A stretch of DNA of 64,000 bases from Candidatus Endonucleibacter sp. (ex Gigantidas childressi) (GTDB lineage Bacteria > Pseudomonadota > Gammaproteobacteria > Pseudomonadales > Endozoicomonadaceae): NCBI GenBank assembly GCA_030674875.1, contig JASXSU010000003.1, positions 598,076 to 662,075 on the forward strand, read 5' to 3'. This document shows, in pieces, positions 39,401-48,605 of the stretch. The notes beneath the pieces were generated by a model. The model was not told where the DNA came from. It saw nothing but the letters and a program-made list of their open reading frames with translations, and made no database searches. The position numbers and the translations under genes are program-made. Numbering within the stretch: the stretch's first letter is position 1; every line of letters begins with the position of its first letter.

Positions 39401-40341
39401 TTAGTATTAACACGAGCCTGATAGTAGAAAATCCTGGTTCCTCATGTATTGCTTTGGGGGTGGGGATGGTTAGGGTTGGAGAAGCAAATATGCATCATAA
39501 CCTAGTTATTAATGGAACTATCAAGGTGGTAACTGACCTTCAAACAGCAATCGATAATATTATGGTAGACGTCGGTGCTGCGGTAGGGTCATACGGTTCG
39601 CAGGGCAATATAACGATGCTTAGATCCATTGATAATATCATAATCAACAGCAAAATAGAGAGAATAAGTCTAGGTAATTACAGTCATAGTGTCGTCGGTT
39701 CCTGTGCTGGGGCTGCTGACGAAATTTTCAAGAGCTTTTGCTCAATAGCTGATAATATTGACGTTTTAGCTATCTCCAGTAAAACTAAAGCTGACACAGC
39801 TCAGTCCTATGGTTATGAAAGTGGCACGACTTTGATGAATAGCTATAAAAAAACATCAAACGTGGTTGATCAATGCAAGTGGGTTAGGCTTTTTTTTATA
39901 AATGACGAATGTAACTTGGGAGAGGACAAACTTGATATTTTTAAGGAGCGTGTAAGAGATGTTAATTTGTATAGTGTATTTGAAGACAGTGTTAAATCAT
40001 CATCTACAGTGAAGACTGCATCGTCAAAAACAGCAATACTTGTTGCTGCTATTGGTTCTGGATCTACTATAGCCGTTGCTGTTATTTCTGGTGGTTGTTA
40101 TTGTAATAAAAAAAGTAAAAGTAACAGTAACGGTAACAGTAGCGGTAATGGTAACAGAGCTGAAAGGGTGGACTGTTCTTTAAATTGTTGTTCTTTAAAT
40201 TGTAATTATTCGTCTGTACGTGAGGTAACTTCTACAGACGAAGTAGTAACTCTAGACACAGGCGCTACAGAGAATATTATCCTAATAGACGTAGTAAAGA
40301 AGGGAGACGCTAAAGAAAGTGATCATATGCTGGGTCAGTGA
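36436..40341 (+). CDS. Large putative membrane-anchored surface protein with beta-solenoid-like repeats
   Basis: Open for 1301 codons. The first ATG lies in the right end of the IS30 copy, and residues 1-65 look like translated IS/repeat DNA. A more natural start may be TTG at 36664, which gives a signal-like MISVFALLTLICSFNVIAYQ. Visible parts: an alpha-helical, cysteine-containing region (about 100-680); a hydrophobic helix (about 700-722); GLUG-like repeats (about 740-1120) such as FSGKINGNNHTI and VGGVVGVMADY; a Ser/Thr linker; a transmembrane helix with Gly/Ala/Val (about 1195-1220); and a Ser/Asn/Gly- and Cys-rich tail. No catalytic motif is seen. Architecture suggests an exported, host- or surface-interacting protein; function unknown. 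Confidence 0.75.
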   Translation: MNNYFCRTSSLMLSNAKAFWGTLVTIDVVRLLVAFTDIIHLRPLVSSDFARLSPIFPFKCGGCEFDCYSISFYCKHLISVFALLTLICSFNVIAYQNHTSQADQLHQEIIDQPTKQNWFCRQFDRATSLIGRCFDKANLSEGSECGRSKGHSIRHLQHMLDGNDLYRKLEAFKEKPVFEVLAMVYVYILLEVDGLEQDIIAAGLEPPCWLGDFSDITQEIKKKVGGCLPKSKETQFTLSTEKEQRAAEKWLNARANQCFSMLQTLLQYQVNTNKTSSLVHVKLNEQVSLLMSMAKNNTAFFNEVILKSPYDVVHILLSHYVVMTTSVQPVAPEFPVLEALVSWAMSNADSKISKLLADSKAWSETQHSTVIEGFQKSGVSESDQVFFCYLNNRLTTKRCNAEQYLFDLETEEIAAEILGRDIIKSVIYEFKTVKQLAAVCQKGHDSLSAMHSNREQQETLSPYGKIKKQKEEFNQEDMDEYLQQGIKENIKNSVFGKIASSLSYAFNAIKSNFIATPTKEEKSTRVMVDWVRFVQKNASKLKNGDKDGGVKLVMRELVKLDIQHAGGISISDALVALVKQRLDTGTQGDAFALIAGLECKLNEKQKECFSNSATPYSEYVDQNVNNEYVNAKDELGASERDGVLHDPDFAQQGCNIDSLAEQCDQSYLHQDWCFIKEEDEGSDKDLCGESRTFYLGSSKGLWSMFGTLITIALPVFFIANVIPGNYAYSEPSSMSGYNATGVIDITNSKELSMIGNNVMYPSFGNYRFINSFNASNFTTPIMSFSGKINGNNHTICDLPICLIQTIEGNGTVQNLTIRNANITSKDCSAVVAEVIKDNALVRLVDIKNSYFYVQYDGSIATPEMGVVAEKMTGSSIIERITLIDTNIIYAISRNISSENIFTVGGVVGVMADYSKMSDIAAINTSICTEGKAHNYIAKVGGAVGSIQDSAVMKNIVFIDTYIKVGEGRLWLGGVVGELVDYTGSISNTVSINTSLIVENPGSSCIALGVGMVRVGEANMHHNLVINGTIKVVTDLQTAIDNIMVDVGAAVGSYGSQGNITMLRSIDNIIINSKIERISLGNYSHSVVGSCAGAADEIFKSFCSIADNIDVLAISSKTKADTAQSYGYESGTTLMNSYKKTSNVVDQCKWVRLFFINDECNLGEDKLDIFKERVRDVNLYSVFEDSVKSSSTVKTASSKTAILVAAIGSGSTIAVAVISGGCYCNKKSKSNSNGNSSGNGNRAERVDCSLNCCSLNCNYSSVREVTSTDEVVTLDTGATENIILIDVVKKGDAKESDHMLGQ

Positions 40342-41146
40342 TCTGTACCAGTGTGAGGTTGTTGATTGCTTTTCGGTGGTATGGTAGATACCAGTAGACT
40401 TTGAAATTTATACTTTATTGTCAGCATTCGCTCACCACAGAAGCCTATCTACGGGACAAAAAAACCTGAAGCTCTTGATTTTCAAAATTTAATTAGTATG
40501 AGGTGGCTTCCAGATAGGCAACCTGCACGGTCTTTTACCACGGAAGAGGTTATGGTTGTTAAACATGAAAGACGTAAATTCATTGGCCGAAAAGCTTAAA
40601 AGTTATCTGCCCCTGCATCAAGCTCTAATCAGTTTGTACTGGCGCTAACTTGTACCGTGTATCCGAAGGGTTTCAAGCGAGACCAGTTATCGCCGTATAA
40701 AGCGATTTTTAGTTGACTATGACTACAGTTTTGAACAGCTAGGAGAGCTGATTCTGAGTTGTTGGTATCAATAGCTTGGAAAGGGGTCTCAATTTTCATT
40801 GTTTGAGGTGTATTAACAAAAAAGGAGGAAGCTAGGAACGCATAGCGGTGATGGAGTATGTACTAAATCTCATGCCGATAAAATGAATTAATAACCTTTT
40901 GGAAGGTCGTGAATTTATAGGCCACAAATGGTTTGACTAGCTACGCTAAAACAAACTGTCATGCAGGATTTTGGTTAAAATCAGCAACGTTTGTTCTGTA
41001 CATAGTATAGAGCTTATAGCTCCTAATCTTCTGTGGTTCAGCTGATTTGTTGCTGCGTAGCAACCCCAAATTATTTGAGTATATAATAACTATCGTTAGC
41101 GTTTCTTGATCACTTATGACTACAATGTAAATAGACTATAGGGTTC
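40342..41146. other. 805-bp gap after the large surface-protein gene
   Basis: Decayed interspersed repeats at about 40350-40445 (ttgtcagcattcgctcaccac) and 41035-41085 (ttgttgctgcgtagcaaccc ... gagtatata). The middle has only short frames with stops. No gene is supportable. The downstream coiled-coil gene probably has its promoter near 41090-41140. Confidence 0.55.
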
Positions 41147-42409
41147 ATGGATGGAGAGATAGATATGACGTCAGGAATGGATGGTGTAAGTGGGAATTCA
41201 TCGATTAAATCTATGAATCAGCCAAATTCTTCTCCAGTAACTTCTAAGCAGACTGGAGATTTGAACGGATTGAAAGTGTCTGTGGAGGATGCTGCTGCTA
41301 CCAAAGGGTTAAAGAGCGGTCTTGTGGATGGGGAGTCTAAGGCTAAGCCTACTATAAAAAGCATTATATTGAGGAAAGTTGCAAAAGTAAAACAGGACGT
41401 AACTGCCAAGGTTAAGAGTACGGGCACTCGCATAGGAAGAGGGGCAGCCAAAGAAATAGTGCATGGATTATCTGTAGTTAAGCGCTTTATCTTGAATGAA
41501 AGCTTCAGCAAGATTAATTCAGAATCATTTGGAAAGTGCTCTGCGGGTACGCAAAAAAAAATAAGTTTGGTACGTGATTCTTACAATGAAAAGTGTGATG
41601 AATCAAAAGAATTAAAAAAAGAAATGGTTGGTTTGCAAAAGAGTGGGGTATCATTTAAAGATCAACATTCTACTAGTATGAGTGTTATAGATAAGCCTTC
41701 TGTTGCAGAGAATGCAAAGACTATTCTGATTCTTACTATGCCTGACGGTGCTGATAATATTATAATTCCAGCCCCTAGCCTTAGAAATGGAGGCACGAGG
41801 CAGAAGGAAATTGAAAAGTTTGCTACAAATTTTAAAAATAGCGATGATTTCAAAAAATATGAGAATGATCAGGAGCGAATTGCCATTATTAAGGAAGAAA
41901 GGTCAGTATTAAAGTCAGCTATGAAAAACTCAAAAGAACGCATGCTAAAAGCATTTAAGAAAGATCTTAGTGGGAGATCTAAGGAGGCTGGCTATGTTCA
42001 TTCAGGGCAATCTACTGAAACTAGCAAGCGAGTGCATGGTGATAATAAAGTATTGAATGAAAATATAAAAGAGGCGCGGCAAGAGTTGAAAAGTGTGGAA
42101 GATGAGGTGATTAGTTTGGATATAAGGATTGTAGAGATTGATGAAAATATCGAGAACGCTAAGAGTAATATCAGAGGTGGTGTAGATGGTGAGATTGCCG
42201 ATCTATCAAAACAATTAAAGGGTACCAGAAAATTACTGAAGTCTACTTTGTTAGACGTGGATAATAAAAAAGCTGAGTTAAAAAAAGTTATAGCAAGTGA
42301 GATAAAAAAAGAAAAAGAGAAAGAAGTGTCTGAATTTAAGAAGTTAATTAGTTATGATAGGGGGAGTTTAACCAAGAGGATATGGATGAATATTGGCAAC
42401 AAGGTATAA
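41147..42409 (+). CDS. Coiled-coil protein of unknown function, C-terminus altered
   Basis: 420 residues; ATG at 41147 or 41165. The protein is hydrophilic and Lys/Glu-rich, without signal peptide or membrane helix. The N-terminal 60 residues are Ser/Gly/Asn-rich and disordered-looking. Long heptad-like helices cover about 230-400 (for example LNENIKEARQELKSVEDEVI). It ends after a frame change: in the +1 frame the DNA continues with a segment nearly identical to residues about 475-515 of the large protein upstream (EFNQEDMDEYWQQGIKEN). Thus the natural protein probably extended further. Features are compatible with a secreted effector, but no secretion signal is provable. Confidence 0.65.
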   Translation: MDGEIDMTSGMDGVSGNSSIKSMNQPNSSPVTSKQTGDLNGLKVSVEDAAATKGLKSGLVDGESKAKPTIKSIILRKVAKVKQDVTAKVKSTGTRIGRGAAKEIVHGLSVVKRFILNESFSKINSESFGKCSAGTQKKISLVRDSYNEKCDESKELKKEMVGLQKSGVSFKDQHSTSMSVIDKPSVAENAKTILILTMPDGADNIIIPAPSLRNGGTRQKEIEKFATNFKNSDDFKKYENDQERIAIIKEERSVLKSAMKNSKERMLKAFKKDLSGRSKEAGYVHSGQSTETSKRVHGDNKVLNENIKEARQELKSVEDEVISLDIRIVEIDENIENAKSNIRGGVDGEIADLSKQLKGTRKLLKSTLLDVDNKKAELKKVIASEIKKEKEKEVSEFKKLISYDRGSLTKRIWMNIGNKV

Positions 42410-42497
42410 AGGAGAATATAAAAAATAGCGTTTTTGGTAAAATTGCATCTATTTTATCTTATGCATTTAATGAGATCAAAAGTAATTTTATTACAAT
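42360..42497 (+). repeat. Duplicated ~135-bp coding module (copy of 37850-37985)
   Basis: Nucleotides 42364-42496 match 37850-37982 at nearly every position. Both encode FNQEDMDEY-QQGIKEN followed by IKNSVFGKIAS-LSYAFN. The match ends exactly where the IS30 type A fragment begins at about 42499. The downstream half of the host gene is therefore missing, through IS insertion or recombination. Confidence 0.88.
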
Positions 42498-42498
42498 C

Positions 42499-42682
42499 GC
42501 GGATTCAAATTCCAAGTGCATCACAGCCTATGCTGCTAACGCAGCCCTGTGTTCACCTATTATCAGGGCGGATGTTTTGAAATTCAACTCTTTTCTTGGC
42601 CGAGAATTAAGCCGCATCAATGCTCGATTCACCTCTATCTGACCGACCTTCTGGAAGTCTGTATTCTTTGGAAAATATTAGA
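42499..42682 (-). mobile_element. Fragment of IS30 type A (right end, inverted)
   Basis: Starts gcggattcaaattccaagtg, the terminal repeat of the element at 15929-16803, and contains the transposase C-terminal region (LNFRPRKDLNF-like) in reverse orientation up to ccaaagaatacagacttc. Only the last ~185 bp are present. It truncates the upstream reading frame. Confidence 0.88.
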
Positions 42683-42896
42683 AAATAAAACCATCACATT
42701 GGATGAGTTTTATGCCAATGAAGGCGGATGGTCGAAACCATGCGAGGAGTATCGCGACATCAAAAAAATAAAAAAACACCTTGAATCACTGTCCATTGTT
42801 GCTGCAGTATCAGAGATTGTCGACAACGCAAGTCGGAATCCTATTGCCAGAAAAAGAAAGTTTTCTGCTCGTTGCGCTGACAAACATTTGAAATAG
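42683..42896 (+). pseudogene. 3' fragment of an unknown gene
   Basis: After the IS fragment a frame reads KILENKTITLDEFYANEGGW...KKHLESLSIVAAVSEIVDN and ends LK at TAG 42894. It has regular amino-acid use and no start of its own. It could be the C-terminal tail of the gene interrupted by the IS30 fragment. No family recognised. Confidence 0.45.
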
Positions 42897-43071
42897 TTAT
42901 TTTATTCTGGCCTTGCTAAGCACAAAAAATGCACTATGCCTAACTTTGGCGAGGTTATTGGAGGTTTCTTTGGATAAAATTAAAGTGTCTGCCAGTTATT
43001 TTCATGTGCCAGCGTAGTTTACTTGCGTTAGAATGTCGATTATTTCTACCTTACATCGACAGGGGATATTG
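42897..43071. promoter_or_regulatory. Upstream region of glyA
   Basis: 175 bp between the fragment and glyA. A possible -10 box is TTAGAAT at about 43029; no good -35 and no PurR-like operator or riboswitch is evident. The ribosome binding site is CAGGGGATA before the ATG at 43072. Confidence 0.4.
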
Positions 43072-44331
43072 ATGTTTACCACGGACATGACCATTGCGGC
43101 GTTTGATTCGGAGCTGAAGGCTGCCATCGACGCTGAAGCGACACGTCAGGAAGAACATATCGAACTGATTGCCTCCGAGAACTACGCCAGCCCTCGGGTG
43201 ATGGAGGCTCAGGGCACGGTACTGACGAATAAGTATGCGGAAGGTTATCCTGGAAAGCGTTATTACGGCGGTTGCGAGTACGTTGATGTGGTGGAAAAGT
43301 TAGCGATTGAGCGCGCGAAAAAACTGTTCAGCGCGACCTATGCCAATGTGCAGCCTCACTCTGGCTCACAGGCTAATGCTGCGGTTTTCATGGCGCTGGT
43401 GAAGCCGGGTGAAAAGGTGCTGGGTATGAGTCTGGCTCATGGCGGTCACTTGACCCATGGCGCCAGCGTTAGTTTTTCTGGTCGCATCTATGACGCAGTG
43501 CAATACGGTTTGCATCCGGAAACCGGCGAAATTGATTACGATGAGATTGAGCGATTGGCGCTTGAGCACAAGCCGAAGATGATCATCGCTGGTTTCTCCG
43601 CCTATTCCAAGGTGGTGGATTGGCAGAGGTTTCGTAAGATAGCTGATAAGGTTGGCACTTACTTACTGGTGGATATGGCGCATGTTGCCGGCTTGATAGC
43701 GGCGGATGTTTATCCTTCTCCTATGCCGTTTGCGGATGTTGTCACGACAACGACGCATAAAACACTGGGTGGCCCACGCGGTGGCTTGATCCTCTCCGCT
43801 CGTGCCGATGAAGATCTACAGAAAAAACTGAATTTTGCGGTATTTCCGGAATCTCAGGGTGGCCCGCTGTGCCATGTGATTGCTGCCAAGGCGGTCTGTT
43901 TCAAGGAAGCCATGTGCGATGACTTTAAAGTCTACCAGACGCAGGTCGTCAAAAATGCTCAGGCGATGACCCGGGTGATGATGAAGCGAGGCATTAAAAT
44001 AGTCTCCAATGGCACGGATAATCATTTGTTCCTCGTGGATCTAATCGGCAAGGAATATACAGGTAAAGAGGCTGAGGCGGCCTTAGGTTGCGCTAATATC
44101 ACTGTGAACAAGAATGCGGTGCCGAATGATCCTCGGTCACCTTTCGTGACCAGTGGCTTGCGTCTTGGTTCTCCGGCGATTACCCGCCGTGGCTTTACCG
44201 AGCATGATTCAGAGGAACTGGCCAGCTGGATCTGCGATGTTCTCGAAGGCATCAATGATGAGCGGGTAATATCGTTAGTGAAAGAAAAAGTACTAACGAT
44301 TTGCAATCGTTTACCCGTATACCAAAGTTAA
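43072..44331 (+). CDS. glyA: Serine hydroxymethyltransferase GlyA
   Basis: 419 residues from ATG at 43072; the longer frame from 43033 adds 13 residues not found in the family. Hallmarks are [30 protein letters not shown], and the PLP lysine in [14 protein letters not shown]. It interconverts serine and glycine with tetrahydrofolate, the main source of one-carbon units. It is intact in a region full of IS debris, and its GC content is visibly higher than that of the neighbours. Confidence 0.97.
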   Translation: MFTTDMTIAAFDSELKAAIDAEATRQEEHIELIASENYASPRVMEAQGTVLTNKYAEGYPGKRYYGGCEYVDVVEKLAIERAKKLFSATYANVQPHSGSQANAAVFMALVKPGEKVLGMSLAHGGHLTHGASVSFSGRIYDAVQYGLHPETGEIDYDEIERLALEHKPKMIIAGFSAYSKVVDWQRFRKIADKVGTYLLVDMAHVAGLIAADVYPSPMPFADVVTTTTHKTLGGPRGGLILSARADEDLQKKLNFAVFPESQGGPLCHVIAAKAVCFKEAMCDDFKVYQTQVVKNAQAMTRVMMKRGIKIVSNGTDNHLFLVDLIGKEYTGKEAEAALGCANITVNKNAVPNDPRSPFVTSGLRLGSPAITRRGFTEHDSEELASWICDVLEGINDERVISLVKEKVLTICNRLPVYQS

Positions 44332-44796
44332 TGTGAGATTGTTTGGATGAGTTAATGGGGAAGGGTGCTGTTTGCTCTCTTCCTTCGTTTGCACAGACTG
44401 GGTGAGAAAGCGTTTGATGACATGGTCTGGGTCAGTGCGCCTAGGGAAGGTGCGATTAAGTCCCAATTGACACATTGCGGTAGATTCGCAGGTTAACAGC
44501 CCAAGACAAGTGAAGGCTTTGATTATAATGCTGTATGATAAATATGACGTAGCATTAAGAGCGTTAATCGGAATAAAGGATAAACTCACTATCGTTATTG
44601 TCGGGGCTAATGATGGCAAAGCAGCCGGTCCCATCTATGACTTTGTCATGCGAGGCTCAGGTGAAGGTCATGCGAAGGTCAGGTGAAACTAACATATTAC
44701 TCATTGAGCCCAACAAATCGTTACTTCCATATCTACAAAGTAATTATTAGTTGCACCCCTCTCACAGATCGCAAATTGTGCCATTGGTAAGGAAGG
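44332..44796. other. Gap between glyA and IS30 debris
   Basis: 465 bp. The first ~190 bp show nothing recognised; the frame on the minus strand at 44311-44634 is a shadow. From about 44530 there is a methyltransferase-like gene remnant (separate entry). The end, 44755-44796, is plain sequence next to an IS30-type end. Confidence 0.55.
44530..44748 (+). pseudogene. N-terminal fragment of an FkbM-type methyltransferase-like gene
   Basis: ATG at 44530 reads MLYDKYDVALRALIGIKDKL then TIVIVGANDGKAAGPIYDFVM. After an imperfect local duplication (gctcaggtgaaggtcatgcg repeated in part) another frame reads TNILLIEPNKSLLPYLQSNY and stops. VGANDG followed at about 30 residues by IEPNKSLLPYL is the pattern of motif I and II in SAM-dependent methyltransferases of the FkbM kind. 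Only about 70 codons remain, so it is a pseudogene. Confidence 0.6.
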
Positions 44797-45160
44797 GCTG
44801 GATTAATATAATAAGTGCAATTGACTAAAATTTTATAGGTGAGCCAGCTGCCGGTATATTTGTAGCTATCACCCTAAAAATGGAAGCCAAGAATGAGTAC
44901 TCAAACTAGGCAATACAAGCAGCTGACTCAAGGGCAACGGTATCAGATTGAGCTCTTCTTAGAACAGACTACATGCAGAAAGAAATCGCAGTGTCAGTAG
45001 GTATCAGTGAGAGTGCTTTATCACGAGAGTTGAGTCACAATGCCAATGATGATGGCTACGGTGCTGAAAGCGCCCACGCACTAGCCAGTCAGCGTAGAGT
45101 GACAGCTACAAAGTTTAGCAAAACAGATGAACGACACATGCCCATAATAAAGAAGAAGAA
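44797..45160 (+). pseudogene. IS30-family transposase fragment (third IS30 type) with its left end
   Basis: The terminal repeat gctggattaatataataagt occurs at 44797-44816. ATG at 44893 reads MSTQTRQYKQLTQGQRYQIE; a frameshift near 44960 leads to MQKEIAVSVGISESALSREL, the IS30 helix-turn-helix. It stops resembling a transposase at about 45150. The same terminal repeat occurs again at 53637. Confidence 0.75.
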
Positions 45161-45235
45161 AAAGAAGCGTGGGGATTGTTCTGTTCTGCTCAAAATATTA
45201 CCAGCGCGGGGATGCTAAGAAAGCTAATAATTCAT

Positions 45236-45463
45236 GTGACAAAAGGAGCGATACCTTTTAATCGTAAAGAAAAACCAGTGAATAAAAACACTATTATTTC
45301 ACTGCGATTTGATAATAAGGACGTTAAGGTAATTGAAGCAAGAGCTAAAGAAGAGGGTTTTGAAAACAGAAGTCAATGGGGAAGGGCATTAATTTTAAAT
45401 ATGATTGATAAACACCCGACCTTTACGGCTGATGAAATAAAAGTTCATTGCATGGGTTCTTAG
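45236..45463 (+). CDS. Small ribbon-helix-helix-like hypothetical protein
   Basis: Frame open from 45176, but the first part overlaps IS debris; GTG codons at 45236 and about 45278 are possible starts. The segment NKNTIISLRFDNKDVKVIEARAKEEGFENRSQWGRALI has the beta-strand plus two helices of a ribbon-helix-helix or antitoxin-like DNA-binding fold. No toxin gene is adjacent. Lying just before the hsd operon on the opposite strand, it might be a stray antitoxin or regulator. Function is a guess. Confidence 0.5.
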   Translation: MTKGAIPFNRKEKPVNKNTIISLRFDNKDVKVIEARAKEEGFENRSQWGRALILNMIDKHPTFTADEIKVHCMGS

Positions 45464-45490
45464 AAGACCCTGCACTGCTTTGTTTCTTTA

Positions 45491-48400
45491 TTAAACTTTC
45501 CCACCCACACCTTTAAACTTCTCCACAAACGCGGCGATCTTTTGAAACACGCTCTGTTTCTTGGTGAGGTATTGCGGATTTAACGGGCTCATCTTGGGCA
45601 GAATGGCATTGAGCTCTGTTCCTGCGTCGCTGGCGTACTCCCGCTTGAGTGAGGTGGTGATATAACGCTTCGCGGCTTCTTGATTCAGGTTCTCAGAATT
45701 AATTAGCTCTTTTGCCTCCCGCTGTTGCTCAACTTGCGCAAAGGAAAAGAAGGCCTCAATCACGCTGGACTTTTCGCCAATCTGATCCAGAGTCGGTTTG
45801 ATTAATAAAGTCCACCACCAGGCTTTCCTTAGCACGGTTGCCCAGGCTTGCACGAATCACCCGGCGCACTTCGTCAACCAAATCGTCTTTACTTTTGGTT
45901 TTTTTGTTGTGTTCGAAAATTAGTTCCAGAATATAATCGAGGTTGATCTCCTGAGATTTCAGCAAGTCTATCTCAAACACCACGTCATCCCAGTCGATGG
46001 TGGATTTTTCTTTTTCTGCTACTGATTTTTGTTGGCGCAGCCAATCGCGGATATCGTTGTAGTTAGAACGGTAATCCTGAATCTTACGTTCGGCTGGCAG
46101 GCGTATGGTCTGTAACTCAGCCAGTTTTTCATCATCTAAATAATGCTCTGCTTTAAACGCTTCAACCGCATCTGGATCGCTCATGTCCACGTTTTGAAGG
46201 GCTTTCAAACTGGCAAACTCATCATAGTTTTGCAGCACGTTCTCTACGCGCAGGTATTCGCCGAAGAGTTTGGCAAAGTCTTTTTTATCGGATTCTTTTT
46301 CTATGGCGGTCGGATCAGGAAAGCGTTGCTCCAGCTCGCTCACCACATCCATAAAACCACGCCTTGCTTCGCCGGTCACTACATCGGTAAAGCCATCCAT
46401 GTATTCCATATAGCTCTTTTCTAGCACCACGTTTTTTGTGTTGTTATCGCCAAATAGAGTGATAGCATCCACGGTTGCCATTTCCAGATCTCGGAATGTG
46501 ACAATATTACCAAAGGTTTTGGTGACGTCATAAATACGGTTAGTGCGTGAAAAGGCTTGCATCAAACCGTGGTAACGCAGGTTTTTGTCCACAAACAGCG
46601 TATTGAGCGTAGGGGCATCAAAGCCGGTGAGGAACATTCCCACCACTATCAGCAAATCGATTTCCTTGGTTTTTACCCGCTTTGCCAAATCGCGGTAGTA
46701 ATTTTGGAAGCCATTGCTATCGACACTGAAATTGGTTTTAAAGAAGGCGTTATAATCGCCTATCGCCGCTTTTAAAAACTCTTTGGCACTGCTGTTCATG
46801 GCTGAAACATCAAAGCTTTCATCCAGAATATCACCCACTGCATCCTGCTCTTCATTGGCAGCAAAGGAGAATATGGTGGCGATTTTCAGCGGCTTTTCGC
46901 TGCTTTTATTTGAAGGGTCAGCCTGCAAACTATTCAGCGACTCATAATAGAGCTTAGCGGCATCCACACTACTCACGGCGAACATGGCATTAAAGCCCTT
47001 GGCGTTCGCCTGAAATCGGTGAGTCTTTTGGCGGTAGTTGTTCAGAATGTACTGGGAAATTTCGCGAATACGCTCTGGGTGCAACAGAGCCTCTTTGTTT
47101 TCAGCAGCAGATAGTTTTTTCTCATCCTGTTCAGTTTCAATGGCTTTAAATTTGTGGCGCACATCGTTGTAGTCCACCTTGAACTTGAGCACTTTCTCAT
47201 CGCGTATCGCGTCAGTAATCACATAAGAATGCAACTCCCGGCCAAATACGCTGGCGGTGGTTTCCGCACCTAAAGCATTTAGCGGGAAGATGGGCGTGCC
47301 GGTAAAGCCAAACTGATAGAACCGTTTGAATTTCTTGTTCAGGTTTTTCTGAGCTTCACCAAACTGGCTGCGATGACACTCATCAAATATAAACACCACC
47401 TGCTTATTGTAGATGGGCAGATCGCCTTCGTTTTTCATCAGGTTGTTGAGCTTCTGGATGGTGGTGACGACGATCTTGTCATCATCTTTATCCAGATTAC
47501 GCTTTAAGCCTGCGGTACTGTCAGAGCCGTTCACGCTATCGGGCGAAAAGCGCTGGTATTCTTTCATGGTTTGAAAATCTAAATCTTTTCGATCCACCAC
47601 AAAAAATACTTTGTCGATAAACTCAAGCTCAGTGGCTAAGCGTGCCGCTTTAAAGCTGGTTAAAGTTTTACCGGAGCCGGTGGTATGCCAGATAAAACCG
47701 CCGCTTTCTGGCTTGCTCCAGGTTTTAGCGTTATAAGAGCTTTTCACCTTCCACAAAATGCGCTCGGTGGCAGCAATTTGGTAGGGGCGCATCACCAGTA
47801 ATGTGTCACTCACATCAAACACCGAATAATGCAGCAATACATTGAGCAGGGTGTGCTTCTGAAAGAAAGTCGCGGTAAAGTCTTTCAGGTCTTTAATCAG
47901 GCTGTTATCTGCCTTCGCCCAGTTCATGCTGAAGTCGAAGCTGTTTTTATTGCGCGTTGTGGTATTAGCGAAATAGCGGCTATCGGTGCCGTTAGAGATC
48001 ACAAACAACTGCAAGTACTTATAAAGCGATTCCTCGCTGTTAAAGCTCTCTTTGCTGTAACGATGCACTTGGTTAAAAGCTTCACGAATGGCTACACCAC
48101 GCTTTTTCAGCTCAATTTGCACCAGCGGTAAGCCGTTCACCAGAATAGTCACATCGTAACGGTTAGCATGGCTGCCGGTTTGTTCAAACTGCTTGATCAC
48201 CTGCACTTTGTTGCGGGTAATGTTATTTTTATCCAGCAGATAAATATTTTTAATGCGGCCATCGTCAAACACAAAGTCGTGAATATAGTCATCATGGATC
48301 TTGCGGGTTTTATCCAGAATGGTGTCGCTAGGCTTATCCAGATAAGTTTCCACAAAACGCAGCCACTCACCTTCGGCAAATTGCACATTATTTAACGTTT

Positions 48401-48605
48401 GCAACTGCTCGCGCACATTGGCCAGCATAGCTTGCGGGTTATTCAAGCCCGGCAGGTACTCATAGCCCTGATTTTGCAAATCTTGAATAAGCTCGCGCTC
48501 TAACGCATCTTCGCTTTGGTAGCTTTCTGGCACTTTCCAATCTTTGCTGTATTTATCCAGAACGATAAAGTTGTTCGATTCTGCAATGGTTTTATAGTCT
48601 GTCAT
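45491..48605 (-). pseudogene. hsdR: Type I restriction enzyme R subunit HsdR, frameshifted near the C-terminus
   Basis: The main frame (949 residues) contains the nuclease region with D-E-x-K arrangement ([20 protein letters not shown]), helicase Walker [10 protein letters not shown] near residue 305, DECHRSQ, and GFTGTPIF. It ends early at 45756. The remaining 95-100 C-terminal residues ([16 protein letters not shown]...) are in another frame to 45491. An extra base at about 45791 (coding GAC-T-CTGGAT) explains the shift. The truncated protein keeps nuclease and motor but lacks the C-terminal domain needed to bind HsdM/HsdS, so activity is doubtful. A sequencing error is the main alternative. 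The start overlaps the rhuM-like stop (ATGA). Confidence 0.88.

Noticed and set aside
44311-44634. Minus-strand ORF of 107 codons beside glyA
   Set aside because: Shadow of the plus-strand methyltransferase-like remnant; no own features.
45756-45853. Programmed frameshift in hsdR
   Set aside because: No slippery heptamer or pseudoknot-like structure is obvious, and hsdM has a similar one-base lesion; a simple mutation or sequencing error is more likely.
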